Shown here piece after piece: positions 1 through 6,159 of a stretch of DNA of 47,029 nt. Source of the DNA: JBHIET01 sp046760785 (GTDB taxonomy: Bacteria; Chloroflexota; Anaerolineae; B4-G1); assembly GCA_046760785.1 (NCBI GenBank), contig JBHIET010000021.1, positions 1 to 47,029 of the forward strand. The letters run 5' to 3'. The notes under the pieces are model-generated. The model searched no databases, was not told the DNA's origin, and saw only the letters and a program-made list of their open reading frames with translations. The position numbers and the translations under genes are program-made. Numbering within the stretch: position 1 is the first letter of the stretch; every line of letters begins with the position of its first letter.

Positions 1-52
1 TGTGGCGGCCGTGGCCCGCGACAGGCGGGTAACCACAACCAGCCTTTGATGT

Positions 53-75
53 GGGTTCCGGGGGGGCGGGAACCC
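53..75. repeat. GC-rich hairpin
   Basis: GGGTTCC and GGAACCC (53-59 and 69-75) form a 7-bp stem around a G-rich 9-base loop. No T tract follows, so it is not a clear intrinsic terminator. It may end a transcript coming from outside the window. Nothing else is recognisable in bases 1-120. Confidence 0.4.
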
Positions 76-126
76 GTCCCATCATCGCCCTTATTCTAGC
101 GCACACATAACCCTATGTCAATAGTA

Positions 127-141
127 CCATTGTACCAATGG
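127..141. promoter_or_regulatory. palindrome upstream of the NACHT gene promoter
   Basis: CCATTG-TAC-CAATGG is a perfect 6-bp palindrome with a 3-base centre, ending 13 bases upstream of the -35 box at 155. The position suits a regulator binding site, but no regulator can be named from the sequence. Confidence 0.4.
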
Positions 142-154
142 CAGTTAAGTGCGT

Positions 155-183
155 TTGACATTCGTGCCAAATCTGACTATCAT
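155..183 (+). promoter_or_regulatory. sigma70-type promoter of the NACHT gene
   Basis: TTGACA (155-160), a 17-base spacer and TATCAT (178-183) give a near-consensus promoter. Transcription would start near 190, leaving a leader of about 50 bases before the GTG start at 241. Confidence 0.7.
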
Positions 184-240
184 AGGCAATGAGGGTCAAC
201 TCTCGCCTGAAACAGATGCTACTGAGGTTGAGAACGAGTC

Positions 241-2748
241 GTGCTTCATATCATCTACGTCACTCTCTTCTATCTGGCGGGGCCAGCCCCTGCTCCTCAA
301 CGCTGGCGTTTTGACACCCTGTCGGCGTTGATCGGCGCGGGGATAGCTATTCTCTTGCTTGGACTGGCCTACGGCCTGCGCGATGAGCTGCGCCTGGGCT
401 GGGAGACTATAGTGGCCCCGCTGGGTCGGTTATACCATCGCTTGCAGGCCAGCGCTGAGGATCGCTACCGCGAACTGGTCGCTACGTGGGCACGCTCTCT
501 CACCGTACCAGCACACGTAGCTCCACTAAATGCTGTCTTCGTCGAACCAGAACTGCTCGCCCCCCTGCCTCTCCCTCCGTCTATCTCAGAGGTTGAGCCG
601 GAGTCTAGTGGCCCCCGCAACCTGCCATTGCACCGCATACTAGGAGGACATCCCAAACTGGCGATTCTGGGGGCACCCGGGATGGGAAAAACCACGTTGC
701 TGGCATACCTCGCCCTCGCGTGCGTCCGCATGATGGAAGAAGGGGACAGTGAGGCTGAAGCGATGCTGGGATCAGCCCAGGAGCGGCTGCCGCTCTATGT
801 GCCACTACCGGCTCTAGATTGGGGCAGGCAGGACGAGACAGAGCAGGAAGGCAAAGCCCCCGAGGGCCAACAGAAGGGCACCAAACAGGAAAATGGCGAT
901 CAGGTGAAGAAACTCCTCTATGTGGCGGTCGCCGCTGTTGGAGGCGGTGGCGGACTGATACGTCCCTTGCGCCAGTCTCTGGAGGCAAGCCGGGCTATCG
1001 TGCTTGTCGATGGGTGGGACGAACTACTGCCGCAGCAGCGTCAGCAAGCCGCCGCGTGGTTGGCCGAACTGATCGCTGTCCTGCCAGGAAACCTGTGGCT
1101 GGTCGGCGCGGGGGCGCGGGGCTATGCGCCCCTAACAGAAGCAGGCTTTGTTCCTCTAACTCTGGCTCCCTGGAACGCCAGACAGGTCGAGGCGTTTGCA
1201 GAGCGGTGGCTAGAGACCTGCACCCCTGCGGACGGGGATTCTCCGGTTGCTCCCGCCAAGTTGATAGCCGAACTGCGACGCGCAGCGCGAATGAGATCAT
1301 CCCCATTAGAGTTGGCGTTGCGAGCATTCGTGTACCTCTCGGACCGAAAGGCACCGGCTAAACGGGGGGCACTGTTCGACCGTGCGCTAGATTTGCTGCT
1401 GTGGCAGGAGCAGGAGGAAGAAGTCTGGGTATCGGCGACCTACCGGACGGCACTAGGGCAACTGGCATTGCAACTCCAGCAGGAGAAACGCGCGGTTGCC
1501 AGTCGTGAGGAGATTATGGCGGCGATCGAGGCCACGCTTCCTCCCTCTGAGGAGCGCCCGGCAAACGCTGCCGCTCGTGCCTTCTCTGCGCTGACCGGCG
1601 AACGGGGATTGCTTCGGCTTGAGGGATCCAATCGGTACGCTTTCGTTCACCCGCTTTGGCAGGCATATTTGGCAGCGCGCCAACTGATCGCTGTTGAACC
1701 CACCACTCTCATCGAGTGGCTGGACGATCCTCGTTGGGCCGAAGTGCTGCGCTTCTACGCCGAACTCGGCGACGCGGGACCGCTGGTGAAAGCATGGCTG
1801 CGCAACCCGGACGATATGTTCCACACGCGCCTCCTCGCCCTCGGTTCCTGGGTCAGCGTGGCTCCAGAGGATGCCAACTGGCGCGATGGGGTGATGGCAG
1901 TGCTGGCCCGCACTTTCCTTCAGCCCGGTCAACCGGTGCAGGTCCGGCAGGCACTGGCGGAAGCGCTGGCAACGACGGGTGTGCCCGGCGTCACCTACCT
2001 GTTCAAGCAGACGCTACAGCACCCAGATGCTGCGGTGCGCGCTGCTGCTGCTTCGGGACTGACAAGGATTGCAAATCTATCAGACTTACCAACACTCGAG
2101 GCCATGCTGGAGGATGAAGACCCTGCTGTGGGTAGAGCGGCTGTGTGTGGGCTGGCATACCTGAGCACTGACGCTGCGGTGCGGCTGTTAGAACAGGTGC
2201 TATTGGAGGGAGACGATGCGCTCAGACCAACGGCCGCCGAGGCGTTGACCCAATGTGGAGAGCAAGGGATAAGCATCCTCATGGAAGCCATTGAATCGGA
2301 GGACATAGTAGCCCGGCGGGCGGCGGTCTTTGGGTTGGCACGGGTGGAAGCACTGGACGTGCTACAGAAAGCAGCGCGGGAGGATGAGCAGTGGATCGTG
2401 CGCTCGGCGGCAGCGGCGGCGCTGGAGGAATTGGAGGATATGGAGAAAGCCACCGGCATCACGCCCCCGCCGGAGATTGACCAATTGCCCTGGCTCATCT
2501 CGTGGGCGGCGACCCGGGGCGAAGGGGTTGGGTTGGGTGATGCAGCTCGGCACATGCTCCGGCGTGCCTTGAGCGAAGGGGATACGTCGGTTCGCCTGGC
2601 TGCCGCACAGACACTGGCTCAAGTTGGTCGCCCCGATGACGTCGAACTGCTGCGAACCCTGCTGACGAACCCGGATCCAATCATCGCAGGCACAGGGATC
2701 AGGGCGCTGGCCGAGATCAGCAAGCGGTACGACTTGAGGATTGAGTGA
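241..2748 (+). CDS. NACHT-domain STAND NTPase with HEAT repeats
   Basis: An 835-residue signal-transduction ATPase. Hydrophobic stretches lie at residues 1-14 and 28-46, and the second looks like a membrane anchor. The NACHT core follows, with Walker A GAPGMGKTT at 144-152 and Walker B AIVLVDGWDEL at about 252-262. From about residue 560 to the end there are repeated LxxAL/AAxAL helical pairs typical of HEAT repeats, the usual ligand-sensing part of STAND proteins. An acidic, glutamine-rich insert (about 195-222) interrupts the ATPase. The start is GTG at 241 with a weak purine-rich site before it; no other start codon fits before the P-loop. Bacterial NACHT proteins often act in phage defence, but no effector nuclease or protease domain is visible here, so the role is open. 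It stands alone behind its own promoter. Confidence 0.85.
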   Translation: MLHIIYVTLFYLAGPAPAPQRWRFDTLSALIGAGIAILLLGLAYGLRDELRLGWETIVAPLGRLYHRLQASAEDRYRELVATWARSLTVPAHVAPLNAVFVEPELLAPLPLPPSISEVEPESSGPRNLPLHRILGGHPKLAILGAPGMGKTTLLAYLALACVRMMEEGDSEAEAMLGSAQERLPLYVPLPALDWGRQDETEQEGKAPEGQQKGTKQENGDQVKKLLYVAVAAVGGGGGLIRPLRQSLEASRAIVLVDGWDELLPQQRQQAAAWLAELIAVLPGNLWLVGAGARGYAPLTEAGFVPLTLAPWNARQVEAFAERWLETCTPADGDSPVAPAKLIAELRRAARMRSSPLELALRAFVYLSDRKAPAKRGALFDRALDLLLWQEQEEEVWVSATYRTALGQLALQLQQEKRAVASREEIMAAIEATLPPSEERPANAAARAFSALTGERGLLRLEGSNRYAFVHPLWQAYLAARQLIAVEPTTLIEWLDDPRWAEVLRFYAELGDAGPLVKAWLRNPDDMFHTRLLALGSWVSVAPEDANWRDGVMAVLARTFLQPGQPVQVRQALAEALATTGVPGVTYLFKQTLQHPDAAVRAAAASGLTRIANLSDLPTLEAMLEDEDPAVGRAAVCGLAYLSTDAAVRLLEQVLLEGDDALRPTAAEALTQCGEQGISILMEAIESEDIVARRAAVFGLARVEALDVLQKAAREDEQWIVRSAAAAALEELEDMEKATGITPPPEIDQLPWLISWAATRGEGVGLGDAARHMLRRALSEGDTSVRLAAAQTLAQVGRPDDVELLRTLLTNPDPIIAGTGIRALAEISKRYDLRIE

Positions 2749-2755
2749 GCGAGTA

Positions 2756-3061
2756 CTACTCTCTGCTCAGCAGAGCACGGATAGAGGCAGCGGACACGCC
2801 CTTTACGCGCACCCGCTTTCGGCGCGAGGTGTGACCGCTGAGAATCTCGACGGCCGAGGCGGAGACACCCAGACGCTCGGCCAGGAACTTCTGTAATGCC
2901 CGGTTGGCTTTGCCCCTCTCTGGCGGAGCCACCAGTCGCACCTTGAGTGCATCGCCGTGAAGCCCCACGACTGCGTCCCGCCGGCCTCGAGGCAGGACGC
3001 GCACCTGAAAGGTGCATCCCTCTTTCTCCTCGGTCACCTGTAGCGTCGCCTCAGCCTCCAT
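2756..3061 (-). CDS. yggU: DUF167 (YggU) family protein
   Basis: A 101-residue protein that matches the DUF167/YggU family over its full length. It has the central GDALKVRLVAPPERGKANRAL segment (spanning about residues 36-56) and the late LSGHTSRRKRVRV stretch that define the fold. Its biochemical role is not known in any bacterium. It is the last gene of a minus-strand pgeF-yggS-yggT-yggU string and overlaps yggT by 11 bases, so its ribosome binding site lies inside yggT. This gene order is widely conserved, which supports the assignment. Confidence 0.85.
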   Translation of the reverse strand: MEAEATLQVTEEKEGCTFQVRVLPRGRRDAVVGLHGDALKVRLVAPPERGKANRALQKFLAERLGVSASAVEILSGHTSRRKRVRVKGVSAASIRALLSRE

Positions 3062-3338
3062 AAAACAGCGCCAGGATCAGCGTCCGTAGCAATTGCTCCG
3101 CAATCCACAGGATAATCAGGGCCGCCATAGGTGTGAAGTCCAGCCCCCCCATAGGCGGAATGTAGCGCCGCAACGGGGCCAATATCGGTTCGGTGATCTG
3201 AATCAGGAAACGCATCACCGGATGGTAGTAGCTGACTCTGAACCACGGCAGCAACGCGCGGGCGATAAGGGCGCAAGAGTAAAGCGTGAACACCCAATTG
3301 ATCAGTTGCAGCAGAACAACGACCACGTGAACCTCCAT
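3051..3338 (-). CDS. yggT: YggT family membrane protein
   Basis: A short (95-residue) integral membrane protein with two hydrophobic segments (about residues 4-28 and 66-88) and the family pattern PWFRVSYYHPVMRFL...ITEPILAPLRRYIPP between them. YggT proteins belong to the CCB3/YGGT family linked to cell-division and cofactor-related membrane functions. The start is taken as the ATG at 3338, which shares one base with the yggS stop (TGATG), a layout typical of coupled translation. A TTG three bases earlier is also in frame. Confidence 0.85.
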   Translation of the reverse strand: MEVHVVVVLLQLINWVFTLYSCALIARALLPWFRVSYYHPVMRFLIQITEPILAPLRRYIPPMGGLDFTPMAALIILWIAEQLLRTLILALFYGG

Positions 3339-4072
3339 CAAACCGGCCGCGCGCCGAAAATGGCGCGCCCGATGCGCACCATCGTTGCCCCTTCCTCTAT
3401 CGCGACCTCGAAGTCATCGCTCATACCCATAGAGAGATGACGCCAAGCGTGGGCCGGGAATCGCTCCCGCAGTGCATCCAGCAGCGCGCGCAGACTGGCG
3501 AAGACCGGCCGCACGGTCTCCGGATCGGCGACGAAGGGGGCCATCGTCATCAGGCCTCGCACCGAAAGCCCAGGTAGCGCCAGGATCTCTTCAGCAGCGA
3601 CGAAGAAAACCTCCCTCTTTGCCGCATCTTGCTTCCAACCCTGCAGGTCAAATCCGAACTTGGTCTCCTCGCCGGAGACATTACATTCCAGCAGCACCGG
3701 CAGTGCCTGCCCGGATTCCTGCGCGAAGCGGCTCAGCCGCCGGGCAATCTTGAGCCGATCCACGGAGTGGATGTAGTCGAAGTGCGCCACTACCGCACGT
3801 GCCTTCCGGCTCTGCACGTGACCCACCATGTGCCAGGTCGGTCGAGATTCGGAGATGGCAGCATCAACAGCCGGAATCTTAACCGCCCCCTCTTCAACAC
3901 GGTTTTCGCCGAAGTGACGCACGCCAGCCTGGTAAGCGGCGACGACCGCCTCGGCGGGGAAGGTCTTGGCGACGGCGACCAGCGTGATTTCGGCGGGGTC
4001 TCGCTCAGCCCGCAGAGCCGCCTCGGCCATGCGCTCCTGCACCTGTGCCAGATTGCGTGCGACGTCACTCAT
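3338..4072 (-). CDS. yggS: YggS family pyridoxal phosphate homeostasis protein
   Basis: 244 residues, the usual length for the PLP-binding protein family (YggS/PLPBP), which buffers vitamin B6 and influences amino-acid pools. The PLP lysine is in LVAVAKTFP (K36). The HFGENRVEE stretch, the WHMVGHVQSRKARAVV stretch and the C-terminal SMGMSDDFEVAIEEGATMVRIG stretch (spanning about 213-234) that binds the phosphate are all present. The start ATG overlaps the upstream pgeF stop by four bases (ATGA), so the two are translated together. This is a cytoplasmic housekeeping gene with no anomalies. Confidence 0.93.
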   Translation of the reverse strand: MSDVARNLAQVQERMAEAALRAERDPAEITLVAVAKTFPAEAVVAAYQAGVRHFGENRVEEGAVKIPAVDAAISESRPTWHMVGHVQSRKARAVVAHFDYIHSVDRLKIARRLSRFAQESGQALPVLLECNVSGEETKFGFDLQGWKQDAAKREVFFVAAEEILALPGLSVRGLMTMAPFVADPETVRPVFASLRALLDALRERFPAHAWRHLSMGMSDDFEVAIEEGATMVRIGRAIFGARPV

Positions 4073-4851
4073 TCCAGCAACCCTATCACCACGCCAAAAC
4101 GTCCGGTGCGCCCGCGCTCAGCCCGGTGTGAGAAGAATTCGTCCACCCAGCACACAGTGCAGAGACCAGCATCCTCGACCTGCTCCACCCCGGCGGCGCG
4201 GAGTTGGGCTTGCACAGCAGCGGGCAAATCGAGGTAGGCCCGCCCGTTGACACGACGTATCACATCGCTTCCAGGTGGGCACACCTCCCCCACAGCCGTC
4301 ACTACCTCTGGCCCCACTTCGTAGCAGCAGGGGCCGATGGTGGGGCCGATGCCGGCCCACATGTCGGCGGGGTGGCAGCCCAATCGGGCAGCCAGCGTCC
4401 GCACCGTCGCCTCGACGATACCTGCCACCACGCCACGCCACCCCGCGTGCGCCATCCCCACCACACGACGCACGGAGTCGAAGAACAGGATTGGCGCGCA
4501 GTCGCCAAAGCGCATCAACAGCGGCACAGCCGGAACACCGGTCACTAGCGCGTCAGTGGCTGGCTGGACAGTACCCAGGTGGGCCCGCCCGACGACTCCT
4601 ACACGCGCACCGTGCACCTGATAGGGACTGACGACTCGCCCGGGCTCCAGTCCCAGTGCGCCCAAGGCCCGCCGGTGATTCTCCTCCACGGCCGACAGGT
4701 CGTCGCCGACGGTGTGGCCCAGGTTGAGCGTGGCATAAGGTTCCTGGCTCACGCCGCCGATGCGGGTCAGAACGGCGTGGACCAGTCCTTCGGCTCCACC
4801 CAATCCCTCGAAGCGATACAGCACGACGCCATCTACGCACTCACGTATCAT
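4069..4851 (-). CDS. pgeF: PgeF/YfiH family laccase-domain protein
   Basis: A member of the multicopper-oxidase-like PgeF/YfiH family (peptidoglycan editing factor; related proteins act as purine nucleoside phosphorylases). The Cys/His metal site is visible in the HGARVGVV segment, in the DCAPILFFD segment, in VVGMAHAGWRG and near the end in CTVCWVDEFFSHRAERGRTGR. The start is chosen at the ATG at 4851 because AGGGGAAC precedes it at good distance. The open frame reaches 28 codons further upstream, but that part runs into repeat sequence. This is the first gene of the minus-strand pgeF-yggS-yggT-yggU operon. Confidence 0.9.
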   Translation of the reverse strand: MIRECVDGVVLYRFEGLGGAEGLVHAVLTRIGGVSQEPYATLNLGHTVGDDLSAVEENHRRALGALGLEPGRVVSPYQVHGARVGVVGRAHLGTVQPATDALVTGVPAVPLLMRFGDCAPILFFDSVRRVVGMAHAGWRGVVAGIVEATVRTLAARLGCHPADMWAGIGPTIGPCCYEVGPEVVTAVGEVCPPGSDVIRRVNGRAYLDLPAAVQAQLRAAGVEQVEDAGLCTVCWVDEFFSHRAERGRTGRFGVVIGLLE

Positions 4852-4879
4852 TGTTCCCCTGTAGCTGCTCAGACTGGTG

Positions 4880-5200
4880 AAGCGAGCGTCGGTTGAGTAG
4901 CAGCCACGCTTTTTGTGGCGGCGTATCGAAACCACGCGAGCGCGTCTGAGCCGCCTGCTTGGTCTCGATATGCGCCTTCGGCGCTACTCGACCGGCGCAG
5001 GCTGAGTAGCTTGACAATGTCACATTCGGCCAAAGGCTCTCAGCCCCCGTCTCCGAGGGCGTGTTCTTGGGGCAAATCTCGCCTGAGACGCCCCCGAGGC
5101 TTCGTCCTGAGGCTCAGCCCGAAGGGACGGGGGCTACGAGCAGCGGCGAGCGGGTGTAGCCTGCCTTATGTTAATCTGACATTGTCAAGGTAGTAACGTT
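4880..5200. repeat. composite dispersed repeat, copy A
   Basis: No gene is supported here. GGTTGAGTAGC (about 4892) and GCTACTCGACC (about 4983) bracket an imperfect inverted repeat containing TATCGAAACCA and TTGGTCTCGATA. The 178-bp element at 5011-5188 follows. Closely related sequence recurs at 43360-43780, including the flanks GACCGGCGCAGsCTGAGTAG on the left and GGTAGTAAC on the right. Confidence 0.8.
5011..5188 (+). mobile_element. 178-bp MITE-like element, copy A
   Basis: The ends are perfect 12-bp terminal inverted repeats, TTGACAATGTCA (5011-5022) and TGACATTGTCAA (5177-5188). The inside is palindrome-rich and has no open frame of note. The copy at 43592-43769 has exactly the same length and roughly 90 percent identity, but in reverse orientation relative to the shared outer flanks. 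It carries no transposase, so movement would need one in trans; alternatively the segment inverts in place by recombination at its ends. Confidence 0.7.
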
Positions 5201-5203
5201 CCC

Positions 5204-5965
5204 CTATTCCCACCCAAACCGCTGGTGCAACGTCTCGTGGAACTCGTCCATTGTCTCCTGGACGAGGGGGTAGGCCAGCCAGACCGTGACCAGGCCGAAA
5301 AGCGCGCCGGTGATCGTACGCATCAGTGGCGTGGACTCGTATGGGCTGGTGGGGAAGTTGGGGAAAAAGAGGGTCGTAGCGTAGGAGAGGAATTGGTAGC
5401 CACCATCCAACGCCATCGGCAGGAGGCCGGCTACGTAGCCCCACCAGGGAAGCGAGCGCACGCGCCGCCGTCCTAGCACGTAGAGCAGCCCGAAGAGAAA
5501 AATCGCGCCGTAGATGGCCGTGCATCTTTCACAGAGGCCTATCTTATATCCTAGCTCCTCATTGCCGATGAAAGCCTGCGCCGACAGATCGTGCACCACG
5601 TCTATCCCTAGCCGTTCCATGAACTCCGGTGCCATATAGGCGAACTGCGGGCCGAACAGGAACCAGGAACGCTGCGGCAACTGGTTGCACAACGGTCGGT
5701 AGACGGTGTAGATGACCTTCGCCGGCCCTTCGACTCCCAAGTGCATCAGTACCGGCGCCAGGATGGGGAGACCCACATAGATGAAGGCCAGCGTGTTGAA
5801 GATGGCTAACCAGTGTTTGGAAAGCCAGAAGACGAAGCGGTCGGTTATGATGATGATCCGGCGCTGGCTCTCGCCCACAGGCGGTTTAGCCGCCGTCCTT
5901 CGTCGTTCCACCTCGGCCAGCACTTCAGCTTTGGTCAGTTGTCCGCTGCTGTCTTGCGCACTCAT
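5204..5965 (-). CDS. DUF2085 family integral membrane protein
   Basis: 253 residues. A charged cytosolic N-terminus (about 1-45) is followed by a membrane domain with four to five hydrophobic segments. The two Cys-containing signatures of DUF2085 are present: YRPLCNQLPQRS (about 89-100) and LCERCTAIYGA (about 144-154), which place conserved cysteines near the membrane face. The family has no established function; the Cys pairs suggest metal or redox chemistry. It has its own promoter (6013-6040) and a short leader hairpin. Confidence 0.85.
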   Translation of the reverse strand: MSAQDSSGQLTKAEVLAEVERRRTAAKPPVGESQRRIIIITDRFVFWLSKHWLAIFNTLAFIYVGLPILAPVLMHLGVEGPAKVIYTVYRPLCNQLPQRSWFLFGPQFAYMAPEFMERLGIDVVHDLSAQAFIGNEELGYKIGLCERCTAIYGAIFLFGLLYVLGRRRVRSLPWWGYVAGLLPMALDGGYQFLSYATTLFFPNFPTSPYESTPLMRTITGALFGLVTVWLAYPLVQETMDEFHETLHQRFGWE

Positions 5966-5993
5966 TTGCGATAACCTTGCGAGAGCTTCAGAC

Positions 5994-6009
5994 CTCGCAC
6001 TTGCGAGGC
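5994..6009 (-). promoter_or_regulatory. leader hairpin of the DUF2085 gene
   Basis: CCTCGC-ACTT-GCGAGG is a perfect 6-bp hairpin between the -10 box and the start codon at 5965. Its role is unknown; it could stabilise the mRNA or tune initiation. Confidence 0.4.
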
Positions 6010-6012
6010 TTG

Positions 6013-6040
6013 ATTATAGCATAAATGGCTGATCCGGCAA
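6013..6040 (-). promoter_or_regulatory. promoter of the DUF2085 gene
   Basis: Read on the minus strand: TTGCCG (6040-6035), a 16-base spacer and TATAAT (6018-6013). The -10 is perfect and the -35 fair. Confidence 0.6.
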
Positions 6041-6057
6041 CGATTAGTTAAACCGTA

Positions 6058-6130
6058 GGACAAGATGCCTCTTGTCCCACAAAATCATCCAAATCATCCG
6101 GCCCGGTCAGGGCACAACCCCAACCGGGCC
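6058..6130 (-). terminator. two stem-loops after the SH3/glycoside hydrolase gene
   Basis: GGACAAG/CTTGTCC (6058-6077) and GGCCCGGT/ACCGGGCC (6100-6130) lie between the stop at 6160 and the promoter of the next minus-strand gene. The position suits transcription termination, but neither has a convincing U tract. Confidence 0.4.
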
Positions 6131-6159
6131 GGGCGTTGCGAGACATCACCTGTCACTGC

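Noticed and set aside
819..1361. A 180-codon frame inside the NACHT gene
   Set aside because: Arg/Gly-rich translation without family resemblance; the NACHT frame carries Walker motifs.
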